A program made the position numbers and the translations under genes. The notes beneath the pieces were generated by a model. That model did no database searches. It was not told the DNA's origin and saw only the letters and a program-made list of their open reading frames with translations. DNA of 64,000 nt, taken from the NCBI GenBank assembly GCA_032334235.1, contig JAVSGI010000001.1, positions 1 through 64,000 on the forward strand. The letters are read 5' to 3'. This document shows, in pieces, positions 7,664 to 14,987 of the stretch (its first letter is position 1; the number at the start of each line of letters is the position of its first letter). This DNA comes from Paracoccaceae bacterium Fryx2 (lineage in GTDB: Bacteria > Pseudomonadota > Alphaproteobacteria > Rhodobacterales > Rhodobacteraceae).

Positions 7664-8142
7664 ACGTGTTCGCGCGGCGGGTCGTGGGATGGCGTGCTTC
7701 GACATCCATGAAGACGCAGTTTGTGCTCGACGCGCTGGACCAGGCGCTTTGGCAAAGAAAGACACAGGATAACAATAGCTTGGTTCACCACTCGGACCGC
7801 GGGTCGCAATACCTGTCGATAAAATACACCGATTACATCCTGCTCGACGAGCCGCTGAATAACCTCGATATCCGCCACGCGGTCGGCATCATGACCCTCA
7901 TCGGCAGGGCGGCCCGCGAACTTGGCAAGACGGTTGTCGTGGTGCTGCATGACATCAACATGGCCGCGGCCTGCTGCGACCGGAGTGTCGCGATGAAGGA
8001 CGGACGGATCGTACGTCACGGCGCCCCCCGGAGGAGGTCATGGAGGCCGGATTTCTGCAGGAGGTCTATGAGACGCCCATCGAGGTTCACCGGCTCTCGG
8101 GACGTTGGATCGCCGTCCATTGAATGGCTCGCCCGCGCTTGA
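7612..8142 (+). pseudogene. Three-way chimeric ORF: phosphoesterase start + IS3 transposase + iron ABC ATPase tail
   Basis: One uninterrupted frame joins three unrelated pieces. Codons 1-17 copy the metallophosphoesterase at 5011. Codons ~18-73 match the DDE core of the IS3 OrfB at 21510-21700, with a few substitutions. From ~7831 on comes the C-terminal third of a FecE/FepC-type iron-siderophore ATPase: Walker B and D-loop ILLDEPLNNLD, then VVVLHDINMA with the switch histidine. At ~8027 a run of six C is one base off. Reading in the +1 frame restores the natural ATPase end, which stops at 8128-8130 (Ala-Val-His). The product is almost certainly non-functional, but the frame could be translated from the copied start. 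Confidence 0.8.
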
Positions 8143-8267
8143 AGCCATCCATCCCTGTCCAGAGCGGCGCTGATGCAGGTGTCGATGAGTCTTGACCGCT
8201 GACGCTGTCGCCGAATGTCTGCCGCGTCAATCCGACGCGCGTCCATGCGGCGACGACGGGGGCTAGT

Positions 8268-8680
8268 ATGGGCATCATGCACTCGGATCAAACACCTCAT
8301 CCGCACAGACCCCGGTCGGGGCCAAACGACGTTGCGCATGCAGACTGGATCAACCGGCTGGGGCCCGGACATCTCCAGCGCTACATGGCCGGTGCTACGA
8401 TCTTCGTTCCAGGGTCGGGTCGGGATGTCCTGATGCTGCTCGAGGCGGGCACCGCGCGCGTCTACCTCAACAGCGGCACCAGAGAGCTGACCCTGTGTCG
8501 TCTGCGCGCCGGTGGGGTGTTTTCCACGCATACCCGAGCCTGGGTGAGCGCCTTGGAACGGTGCGAGATGCGCAGTTGGCCGCTTTCACAGATGATGCAC
8601 CTGATAGCGCAAGAGCCCGCTCTGGGCGCGGCCGCATTCCGGGATGTCGGTCAGATACTGAGCGGCGCGCTGACCCTGAT
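8268..8680 (+). pseudogene. cooA: CooA-like CO-sensing CRP/FNR regulator, 5' part (split by IS)
   Basis: The effector-binding domain and most of the dimer helix of a CRP-family regulator. It aligns well by memory with Rhodospirillum CooA: cyclic-nucleotide-binding-type strands (VLMLLEAGTARVYL), then GGVFSTHTRAW, which corresponds to the CooA heme-pocket GDMFCMHSG. The His88 here sits at the CooA heme ligand His77, while CooA Cys75 is replaced by Ser. The coding sequence stops at the IS element inserted at 8681. Joining 8268-8680 to 11266-11524 gives exactly 223 codons plus stop, close to the 222 of CooA. The CO-sensing role is inference from similarity and the cowN neighbour. Confidence 0.75.
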
Positions 8681-8796
8681 TGCGGATTTCGCGGAGAATG
8701 GGCGCTGATTTCGCGCGATCGTGGGCACGCGTTTCGCGCCATTCTGGGCAGTCATTTCACGGGATCGTGGGCAGGCTGGCCGACGCTTTCATGGAG

Positions 8797-9558
8797 TCAG
8801 GCTTGAACGATTTGGTCAAGCTTTTTTGTGACGGCGGAGCGCCTGCGCAGGCTTTCACCTGAGAGGGTGAGGCGGTGTGCGTTGTGAACGAGGCGGTCGA
8901 GGATGGCATCTGCGAGCGTTGGGTCGCCGATGGCTTCGTGCCACTGGTCAACGGGGAGTTGGCTTGTGACGATGGTGGAAGCGCGGCCGTGGCGGTCTTC
9001 GAGGATTTCCAGCAGGTCACGGCGCTCCGGGGCGGTGAGGACGGCGAGGCCCCAATCGTCAATGATCAGCACATCCATGCGGGCGATGGTTTTGAGGATG
9101 CGTTCATGGCGGCCATCGCCACGGGCCAGAGCAAGGGCCTCGAACATGCGCGGCGCACGTTGATAGAGGACGGGCCGCCCATCCCGGCACGCCTTGTGGC
9201 CAAGGGCGCAGGCGATCCAGCTTTTGCCCAAACCGGTCGGCCCGGTTATCAGCAGGTTCTCGTGCCGGGCGATCCAGCCGCCATCGGCAAGATGCGCCAT
9301 GACACTGCGGTCAAGACCACGTGGGCTGCGCAGGTCCAGATCCTCGACGCTGGCATCTTGGCGCAGAGCCGCAAACTTGAGCCGGGAGGCCAGTTTCTTG
9401 GTGTCGCGCTCTGCAGCCTCGCGGTCGACCAGCAGGCCGAGACGCTCTTCGAACGAGAGGGCGTCGAAGGCGGTTGACCTGCGTTGTTCTTCGAGCGCCG
9501 ATGCAATGCCGGTCAGGCCGAGCGCCAACAGTCGGTCGTGGGTGGGATGGGTCAGCAT
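8797..9558 (-). CDS. istB: IS21-family helper ATPase IstB (copy 1)
   Basis: A 253-residue AAA+ ATPase with Walker A GPTGLGKSW and Walker B VLIIDDWG, followed by the TSQLPVDQWH sensor region. It lies 12 bases after istA. It differs from the copy at 36468-37229 at one residue: Asp in GLLVDREAA here, Asn there, from CGGTCGACC versus CGGTTAACC. It is more like the shorter IstB group than the IstB at 3600. Confidence 0.94.
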   Translation of the reverse strand: MLTHPTHDRLLALGLTGIASALEEQRRSTAFDALSFEERLGLLVDREAAERDTKKLASRLKFAALRQDASVEDLDLRSPRGLDRSVMAHLADGGWIARHENLLITGPTGLGKSWIACALGHKACRDGRPVLYQRAPRMFEALALARGDGRHERILKTIARMDVLIIDDWGLAVLTAPERRDLLEILEDRHGRASTIVTSQLPVDQWHEAIGDPTLADAILDRLVHNAHRLTLSGESLRRRSAVTKKLDQIVQA

Positions 9559-9570
9559 TTTAGTCCTTTC

Positions 9571-11109
9571 TCAATGGTAATAGCTGCCGCCACGAATGTT
9601 GGCGTGCTGGAGGGGGGCGACCTCTTCGGAGCCTTCCAGGAAGGCGCGATCGAGGCCGGTCTTGAGGATCGAACGAATGGAGGTGACGGTGCGGGCCCGG
9701 ATGGTCACACCCCGCTGGCAGGCCGCATCAACGCGCTCCGGCCCATAGGTTTTGACCAAGGCCAGCACACCCAGGCAGGTGCGGAACCCCTGTTCAGGAT
9801 GGGGGCGGTCAGCCATCACCATCTCGCAAAAGGCGGCGACGGCGGGGCCGGTCTTGGTTGCCTGCGCCAGCATTCTGGCCGGGGTCCATTCGGCAAAGCG
9901 ACGATGGGCCGATGGCATATGGTCGGCCACGGTGACATGGCTGCGCCGCCCCGGGGTGCGCACGTGGCTCGCAACCCTCTGACCACGATGGAATATCTCG
10001 ACCGTCTGGCCGCTTGTGCGAACATCGACCTCTTGTTTGATCAGCGCGAAGGGCACGGAATACCATGAGCTGTCGACCTCAACGTGATAGTCGGGTGCCA
10101 CGCGGGCGCGCTTCCAGCGGGCGAAGACATAAGGTTCGGGCGGTAGGGGCTGAAGATTGGGCCGATCCAAAGTGGCAAACAGATCGGCGCGGCTGGCGCC
10201 ATAGCCGCGCATCACGCGCATGTTCAACTCGTCCAGCAGCCGCCGGATCGCCACGTTCAACTCGGCCAATGAGAAGAACCGGTGGTTCCGCAGCCGCGCC
10301 AGAATCCAGCGTTGTGCCACTTGGACAGCCACTTCCACCTTCGCCTTGTCCCGGGGTTTGCGCGGCCGGGCGGGCAGAACGGCGGTGCCATAATGCGCCG
10401 CCATCTCGGCATAGGTCCGGTTCAGCCCCGGATCAAACCGGTCTGCCTTGATCACGGCGGACTTCAGATTGTCCGGAACCACCGCCTTTGGCACGCCGCC
10501 CAGAAAGGCGAACATCCGGATATGCGCGAGGATCCAATCTTCCAACCCCTCCGATGCCACCGCCTCGGCATAGGTGTGATTCGATGCCCCCATTGCCGCC
10601 ACGAACAGCTTCATGGCCCGCGCTTCGCCGGTCGTGGGGTCGATCACGTCGATGGTGTCGCCGGCAAAGTCAACGAACACCTTCTCGCCGCCCACATGTG
10701 TCTGGCGCATCGTCGGGCGCACCCGACCCTTCCAAGCCTCGTAATGCGTGCAAAACCAAGTATAGGCAAAACCCCCGGGGTGCGCGGCACGGTATTCTTC
10801 CCAGAGCAGCATCCGCGTCACCCCAGGGCGGCGCAACTCGCGGTCAATCTCCGCCCAGTCGGGCACAAGCCGCTCCGCGTCCGGCACCGTGGGCGGGGCT
10901 GGAAACAAAAGAAGTTCAAGGCTGTCGTCATCGATCCCCTCCGGCAAGGGCCACGTGAGCCCGGCATGACGCGCCCGTTGGGTGTAGCTTCCGACGCTCC
11001 CCTTGCTCAGACCGAGGGAAGCGGCAATGGACCGCTCGCTCAGGCCTTGCCCAAGCTTCAATCGCAAAACATCTCGTATCCGGCGCATGTTCAATCGTCC
11101 TGTCGGCAT
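9571..11109 (-). CDS. istA: IS21-family transposase IstA (copy 1)
   Basis: A DDE transposase of about 512 residues. The N-terminal HTH (LSERSIAASLGLSKGSVGSY) is followed by the integrase core, with the first aspartate in KVFVDFAGDTI, the second in VPDNLKSAV and the glutamate in DKAKVEVAVQ, then the C-terminal beta domain. The ATG at 11109 was chosen; a TTG one codon upstream is possible. The frame is intact, so the element may still be active. Confidence 0.94.
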   Translation of the reverse strand: MPTGRLNMRRIRDVLRLKLGQGLSERSIAASLGLSKGSVGSYTQRARHAGLTWPLPEGIDDDSLELLLFPAPPTVPDAERLVPDWAEIDRELRRPGVTRMLLWEEYRAAHPGGFAYTWFCTHYEAWKGRVRPTMRQTHVGGEKVFVDFAGDTIDVIDPTTGEARAMKLFVAAMGASNHTYAEAVASEGLEDWILAHIRMFAFLGGVPKAVVPDNLKSAVIKADRFDPGLNRTYAEMAAHYGTAVLPARPRKPRDKAKVEVAVQVAQRWILARLRNHRFFSLAELNVAIRRLLDELNMRVMRGYGASRADLFATLDRPNLQPLPPEPYVFARWKRARVAPDYHVEVDSSWYSVPFALIKQEVDVRTSGQTVEIFHRGQRVASHVRTPGRRSHVTVADHMPSAHRRFAEWTPARMLAQATKTGPAVAAFCEMVMADRPHPEQGFRTCLGVLALVKTYGPERVDAACQRGVTIRARTVTSIRSILKTGLDRAFLEGSEEVAPLQHANIRGGSYYH

Positions 11110-11258
11110 CAAGCCACCCCTTCATTCCTGAAGGCGCAACTATCCTCAATTTGCCGACCAGACCTGCCCGCGATCCCGCGAAATCAGTGCCCAGCTTCAC
11201 GCGAAATGACTGCCCATGATCCCGTGAAATCGATGCCCACCATCAAGCGAAACACGCA

Positions 11259-11524
11259 CCCTGATAGAGGACCTGGCATTTCGCCCGGTAGGCTCGCGGC
11301 TTGCAAGCCATCTGCTGAGACAGCGGGAGGCGCTGGGGACGGACACCATACCGATCGGGCACACCGGCGCTTTGGCCGAGACGCTTGGAACCTCTCGACA
11401 AACGCTGTCAACGCAGATCAACCGGCTCATCCGTGAGGGAGTGGTGGCACGTCCGGACCGGCGGTCGCTGGTTCTCCGGGATCCCGAGCGTTTGACGGCT
11501 CTCTCGGAAGTGTCAGCAAGCTGA
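11259..11524 (+). pseudogene. cooA: CooA-like regulator, 3' part: winged-helix DNA-binding domain
   Basis: The first 7 bases are the target duplication; new coding starts at 11266. The peptide EDLAFRPVGSRLASHLL continues the dimer helix and matches the CooA-like sequence TIEDLMFHDIKQRIAGF. The HTH recognition region LGTSRQTLSTQINRLIREG parallels CooA IGSSRQTTSTALNSLIKEG. Without the 5' part this fragment has no start and no sensor. The last codons and stop lie inside a CooA-type palindrome that probably serves cowN. Confidence 0.78.
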
Positions 11525-11526
11525 CA
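11511..11526. promoter_or_regulatory. CooA/CRP-type palindrome upstream of cowN
   Basis: TGTCAGCAAGCTGACA is a perfect 7+2+7 palindrome with the TGTCA-N6-TGACA spacing of CRP-family sites. CooA sites are known to have TGTCA/G-N6-C/TGACA. Its centre lies 73 bases before the cowN ATG and it overlaps the cooA-like stop codon. A transcript start near 11560 would put it at the class II position. No binding data exist here. Confidence 0.6.
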
Positions 11527-11532
11527 GATTTT

Positions 11533-11563
11533 GTTCTCTGACCGTAGCATATCACCAGAGAAC
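11533..11563. promoter_or_regulatory. Inverted repeat GTTCTCTG-N15-CAGAGAAC in the cowN leader
   Basis: Perfect 8-base arms (11533-11540 and 11556-11563) lie between the CooA-type palindrome and cowN. There is no T tract, so it does not look like a normal terminator. It could be a second operator overlapping the core promoter (AGCATAT near 11546-11552 is a possible -10) or a weak hairpin ending the regulator transcript. Confidence 0.4.
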
Positions 11564-11591
11564 CTCCACAGCCAAAAGGTGGGCCCGCCAC

Positions 11592-11870
11592 ATGCAGCAG
11601 CTTGTCCCTGATCGCTACAAGACCTTCATAGGCATCAACTGCGATACGAACGCCGAACGAATGATGCGTCTATTGAGCGACGCGATGCAGCGAAGCGATA
11701 CCCCCTGGGTCGGCTACCTCACCGCGAAGCTGGCGGAACGGGCGCGGATGGGTCAGGACGATCTGCACTTCATCGGCAGTCAGGTGAATGCGCTCCGCTC
11801 TTTTTTCGAGGAGATCGAGGATACGGCGGGGCAGGCGCTGCTCGACCATCTTGAAGAGCACTGCTGCTGA
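11592..11870 (+). CDS. cowN: CowN, protects nitrogenase from carbon monoxide
   Basis: A 92-residue protein recognised as CowN by its start (a VPDRYKTFIGI stretch), the central DDLHFIGSQVNALRSFFEE segment and the Leu-Glu-Glu-His-Cys-Cys end. CowN lets nitrogenase work in the presence of CO and is made in response to CO in Rhodospirillum and Rhodobacter. The ATG at 11592 has AAGGTGGG upstream. It follows the broken CooA-like gene, with a CooA-type site between them, which fits CO control. Length and ends agree with the family, so it looks intact. Confidence 0.88.
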   Translation: MQQLVPDRYKTFIGINCDTNAERMMRLLSDAMQRSDTPWVGYLTAKLAERARMGQDDLHFIGSQVNALRSFFEEIEDTAGQALLDHLEEHCC

Positions 11871-12397
11871 ACGCTCCGATATCCCTCACGTTCGGCATTA
11901 ATGGATGGTTAAGCGATCTACGTTGCGGCGGAAATCCGCCAATGGTGGTTTAGACCGCAGCGGACACCATGGCTGGCCGAGGGCACGGAAGATCACGGCG
12001 CAGAGGCTGTGCTGGATGGCGCCCTGGCGGAAGCGCGTCAGGTGAAAGATGCTCTCTTGGCTCAGCCGATTTGGAAGGACGGGTGGGATGCCGAGGGCAA
12101 CCGGGGGGTGTGTAGACGCTGGGGCGGCGACAGTACTCGCCGATCTCGGCCTCGTTAAGGCCGCCGATCAGCCAACGAGGGAGGGCGATGGGCGGCCGCT
12201 TTACAAATGGCATGCAGGTGGTTGGATTGCACCCGGAGTCTGGGCAGCCGAGGGCCGAGCGGGTCGCGGCGATCTCAACTTCCTGCGGTTCGCCGAAAAT
12301 CTTAACTCGCAATGCTCTTCGGCCATGTTGACCATTTACCGTCCAAAATGATCAGCACCGCCCGTTCCGCCCTGCGCCCCCGCCACCCGCGATAAGA
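11871..12397. other. No supported gene; possible decayed insertion sequence
   Basis: About 530 bases after cowN. On the minus strand a short frame around 11880-12065 (HLTRFRQGAIQHSLCAVIFR) looks like the end of a transposase, but I cannot name the family. An opposite-strand frame there is about equally plausible. Nothing intact is seen. Confidence 0.35.
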
Positions 12398-12475
12398 TGC
12401 CATTATCAGGGGTGGTGGGGTGAGCCCCAAAAAGGTCGCAACCTGGCCCGAGAAGCATGCGGGAAAGTCCTCAGA

Positions 12476-12889
12476 TCAATGGTCGGATACAACGCCCAAC
12501 AGCGACATACCGGGAAGGCCCGCCGCCTGGCGGTCAAAGGTGACCGTCTTGTCGCACCCGGCCCCCTGCCCTGCCAGCGCGATCATCTGATCTGCAAAGC
12601 CGGCACCGCCTTTGCGCAACCGGTCCACAGCCACAGCGACGTGATCCGCCGCTTCAACCACCAGTTCGCGTGCGCCAAGCAGGCCCTCGATCGCGTCGGC
12701 AATGTCAGTGCGCGGCAAGCGATAGATTTTCTGCAGGACCCAGACCAGCTCGACCAGAACCTCGCGGCAGACGAACCCGGGTTCAGCCGCCGTGAGTTTG
12801 GCAAGAACCGTGTTTGCCAGCGCCGCCTGCTCTGCGTCGTCCTTCATCAGGAAGCGGACAATCACATTGGTGTCGAGGCCTGTCATCAT
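12476..12889 (-). CDS. VapC-type PIN-domain toxin (copy 1)
   Basis: A 137-residue PIN-domain ribonuclease. The acidic metal-binding residues are visible: Asp5 in GLDTNVIVRF, Glu46 in REVLVELVW, the late Asp in GAGFADQMIA and the last in KTVTFDR. It is translated after the AbrB-type antitoxin with a 4-base overlap. It ends at 12476, close to the unit border, so the duplication carries the complete module. Confidence 0.88.
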   Translation of the reverse strand: MMTGLDTNVIVRFLMKDDAEQAALANTVLAKLTAAEPGFVCREVLVELVWVLQKIYRLPRTDIADAIEGLLGARELVVEAADHVAVAVDRLRKGGAGFADQMIALAGQGAGCDKTVTFDRQAAGLPGMSLLGVVSDH

Positions 12890-13137
12890 GTCGGCATGCC
12901 CGATTCCGCAGCACCTTCGGCAATCGCCTCTTCGATCTCCTCAAGGGTCGCCTTGTGCTGCGACCGGCCTTCCAACAGACCGGCCAATGCCATCACGGGC
13001 CGACTGCGCACGATCCGCACTTCGCCACCGTCAAGGATCATGTACCGCACCCGGTCGCCTGGGTTCAGGCCCAAAGCCTGCCGGACATCCCTTGGCAGGG
13101 TTGTCTGGCCTTTGATGGTGACGGTGGATTCTTGCAT
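12886..13137 (-). CDS. AbrB/SpoVT-type antitoxin (VapB-like, copy 1)
   Basis: An 83-residue antitoxin. The swapped-hairpin AbrB domain is at residues 1-45 (STVTIKGQTTLPRDVRQALG, then GDRVRYMIL), and the acidic C-terminal tail (LEEIEEAIAEGAAE) binds the toxin. The ATG at 13137 with GGAG upstream is preferred to a TTG four codons earlier. It precedes vapC with overlapping ends. A sigma-54-like promoter lies upstream. Confidence 0.87.
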   Translation of the reverse strand: MQESTVTIKGQTTLPRDVRQALGLNPGDRVRYMILDGGEVRIVRSRPVMALAGLLEGRSQHKATLEEIEEAIAEGAAESGMPT

Positions 13138-13164
13138 GGCGCGCTCCAAGTCTAACGGCGTTTA

Positions 13165-13180
13165 TGCATTACAAGTGCCA
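13165..13180 (-). promoter_or_regulatory. Sigma-54-like promoter element upstream of vapB (copy 1)
   Basis: On the minus strand the sequence reads TGGCAC-TTGTA-ATGCA, matching the -24/-12 consensus TGGCAC-N5-TTGCA at all but one base, with correct GG/GC spacing. The predicted transcript would start about 15 bases before the vapB ATG. Sigma-54 control of a toxin-antitoxin pair would be unusual; chance is possible. Confidence 0.4.
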
Positions 13181-13402
13181 CATTTGCCTTACATATTCAA
13201 GGTGCACGCGTGAAATCGCTCGCCCTAACTGCCTATGGGGTCGAATGCCGGACGGGGCAAAATCGTATCATAGAGTCAAAAAATAATAATAAAAACAATG
13301 TTTTGATTGTCTTAACTCCTGACTTGCCATTATCAGGGGTGGTGGGGTGAGCCCCAAAAAGGTCGCAACCTGGCCCGAGAAGCATGCGGGAAAGTCCTCA
13401 GA

Positions 13403-13816
13403 TCAATGGTCGGATACAACGCCCAACAGCGACATACCGGGAAGGCCCGCCGCCTGGCGGTCAAAGGTGACCGTCTTGTCGCACCCGGCCCCCTGCCCTG
13501 CCAGCGCGATCATCTGATCTGCAAAGCCGGCACCGCCTTTGCGCAACCGGTCCACAGCCACAGCGACGTGATCCGCCGCTTCAACCACCAGTTCGCGTGC
13601 GCCAAGCAGGCCCTCGATCGCGTCGGCAATGTCAGTGCGCGGCAAGCGATAGATTTTCTGCAGGACCCAGACCAGCTCGACCAGAACCTCGCGGCAGACG
13701 AACCCGGGTTCAGCCGCCGTGAGTTTGGCAAGAACCGTGTTTGCCAGCGCCGCCTGCTCTGCGTCGTCCTTCATCAGGAAGCGGACAATCACATTGGTGT
13801 CGAGGCCTGTCATCAT
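13403..13816 (-). CDS. VapC-type PIN-domain toxin (copy 2)
   Basis: Same protein as the copy at 12476-12889, residue for residue, offset by 927 bases. All catalytic acidic residues are kept, so both copies are presumably active. Confidence 0.88.
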   Translation of the reverse strand: MMTGLDTNVIVRFLMKDDAEQAALANTVLAKLTAAEPGFVCREVLVELVWVLQKIYRLPRTDIADAIEGLLGARELVVEAADHVAVAVDRLRKGGAGFADQMIALAGQGAGCDKTVTFDRQAAGLPGMSLLGVVSDH

Positions 13817-14064
13817 GTCGGCATGCCCGATTCCGCAGCACCTTCGGCAATCGCCTCTTCGATCTCCTCAAGGGTCGCCTTGTGCTGCGACCGGCCTTCC
13901 AACAGACCGGCCAATGCCATCACGGGCCGACTGCGCACGATCCGCACTTCGCCACCGTCAAGGATCATGTACCGCACCCGGTCGCCTGGGTTCAGGCCCA
14001 AAGCCTGCCGGACATCCCTTGGCAGGGTTGTCTGGCCTTTGATGGTGACGGTGGATTCTTGCAT
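13813..14064 (-). CDS. AbrB/SpoVT-type antitoxin (copy 2)
   Basis: Same protein as at 12886-13137. It is the first gene of the second module and keeps the full upstream region, so the two modules can be expressed independently. Confidence 0.87.
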   Translation of the reverse strand: MQESTVTIKGQTTLPRDVRQALGLNPGDRVRYMILDGGEVRIVRSRPVMALAGLLEGRSQHKATLEEIEEAIAEGAAESGMPT

Positions 14065-14091
14065 GGCGCGCTCCAAGTCTAACGGCGTTTA

Positions 14092-14107
14092 TGCATTACA
14101 AGTGCCA
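14092..14107 (-). promoter_or_regulatory. Sigma-54-like promoter element upstream of vapB (copy 2)
   Basis: Same TGGCAC-N5-ATGCA sequence as at 13165-13180, in the second tandem unit. Confidence 0.4.
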
Positions 14108-14311
14108 CATTTGCCTTACATATTCAAGGTGCACGCGTGAAATCGCTCGCCCTAACTGCCTATGGGGTCGAATGCCGGACGGGGCAAAATCGTATCATAG
14201 AGTCAAAAAATAATAATAAAAACAATGTTTTGATTGTCTTAACTCCTGACTTGCCATTATCGCGTGTCGTCGCTTCTCCCTGATCTTCACGGAATTTGTC
14301 AGCCAGTCACC

Positions 14312-14596
14312 CTAGCGCCAGTTGCGGCCGGGTGCGATCATGTCGAGGACATGAACCTCGCTGGCCTCCGGGTGGACCTCGTAAAGGAAGACGTACCCCT
14401 CCAGGGGGAACATGCGCACGGTCCCGTGAAAGCCCGGACCGGCCTCCGGGAAGGTGCCGAGCGTCTTGACCAGACGGCCCTGGATGCGTTCGAGAAAGTC
14501 GATGAGGGCAGGAATATCTTCGAGATCAACATGGTCAATGAGCCGACCGAGGGCAAAATCGACCGCCGGGCCGAAGATGACGGTTGCCGGTTGCAA
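14312..14596 (-). CDS. RelE/ParE-superfamily toxin
   Basis: A 94-residue toxin of the RelE/ParE fold. It has an N-terminal helix pair (DIPALIDFLERIQGRLVKTL), a central basic/aromatic segment (GFHGTVRMFPL) and the terminal strands FLYEVHPEASEVHVLDMI ending Gly-Arg-Asn-Trp-Arg. It starts 10 bases after its partner antitoxin gene. Which of the RelE or ParE activities it has cannot be decided here. Confidence 0.78.
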   Translation of the reverse strand: MQPATVIFGPAVDFALGRLIDHVDLEDIPALIDFLERIQGRLVKTLGTFPEAGPGFHGTVRMFPLEGYVFLYEVHPEASEVHVLDMIAPGRNWR

Positions 14597-14606
14597 GATG
14601 CAGGTC

Positions 14607-14951
14607 TCAGGAAATGCGGCTCAGGGCGCGCCGGCGGAGCGCGGCAAAGTAGATGGCGTCCGCAACGATCCCCTCCCCGTCGGCAATCGCCTTGCGGCTC
14701 TGCTCAAGCCGCCTGTTCAGGTCGATCTGGGCCATCACCGCCTCGATGAGTTTGAGCTTGCCGGACGCGACCTCCGCCTTCAGGGGATCTGCCAGGAAGC
14801 TGTCGGCCAGGGCGCGAACGTCCTCCATCGAGAACATCGCCGCAATCTCGCGATTGTTCTTCGTCACCGTGACCGGCTCCCGAAGGCTGGCCTCCAGAAG
14901 CCTCCCGAAGGAGTTCTTCGCCTCGACGGCGGTCATGGTCCTCATCGGCAT
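14607..14951 (-). CDS. Phd/YefM-type antitoxin
   Basis: A 114-residue antitoxin with the Phd/YefM N-terminal domain (MTAVEAKNSFGRLLEASLREPVTVTKN in two parts: TAVEAKNSFGRLL and PVTVTKNNREIAAM). A long helical C-terminus (KLKLIEAVMAQIDL) should bind the toxin. The ATG at 14951 has GGGGA upstream and precedes the natural start; a longer open frame upstream is not supported by homology. The C-terminus is longer than in typical Phd proteins. Confidence 0.8.
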   Translation of the reverse strand: MPMRTMTAVEAKNSFGRLLEASLREPVTVTKNNREIAAMFSMEDVRALADSFLADPLKAEVASGKLKLIEAVMAQIDLNRRLEQSRKAIADGEGIVADAIYFAALRRRALSRIS

Positions 14952-14987
14952 TTTCCCCAGGATCGCAAAGCTGATAAAGCCAGTATA

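Larger units (their letters stand above)
8681..11258 (-). mobile_element. IS21-family element, copy 1 (2578 bp, 7-bp target duplication CCCTGAT)
   Basis: The element begins TGCGGATTTCGCGG and its other end reads TGCGTGTTTCGCTTG inwards. Each end carries about four tandem ~23-bp units of the type ATTTCGCG-N-GATC-TGGGCA. The 7-bp repeat CCCTGAT stands at 8674-8680 and 11259-11265. Removing the element and one repeat restores the cooA-like gene. A second copy with the same length, and two base differences noticed, lies at 36352-38929. Confidence 0.96.
12398..14261. repeat. Perfect 927-bp tandem duplication carrying a VapBC module
   Basis: Two units follow head to tail (12398-13324 and 13325-14251), each beginning TGCCATTATCAGGG, and the 10-mer TGCCATTATC recurs a third time at 14252-14261. 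The units look identical base for base. The 10-base direct repeat bordering the unit suggests duplication by slippage or unequal exchange between short repeats, or duplication during transposition. An assembly artefact is possible. Confidence 0.95.

Noticed and set aside
8690-8790. Short ~23-bp spaced repeats resembling a small CRISPR
   Set aside because: They are the terminal units of the IS21-type element, present at both ends and in both copies, and there are no cas genes.
14454-14987. Plus-strand frame over the RelE/Phd genes
   Set aside because: The minus-strand genes have clear toxin and antitoxin folds with correct starts; only the part after 14988 holds transposase pieces.
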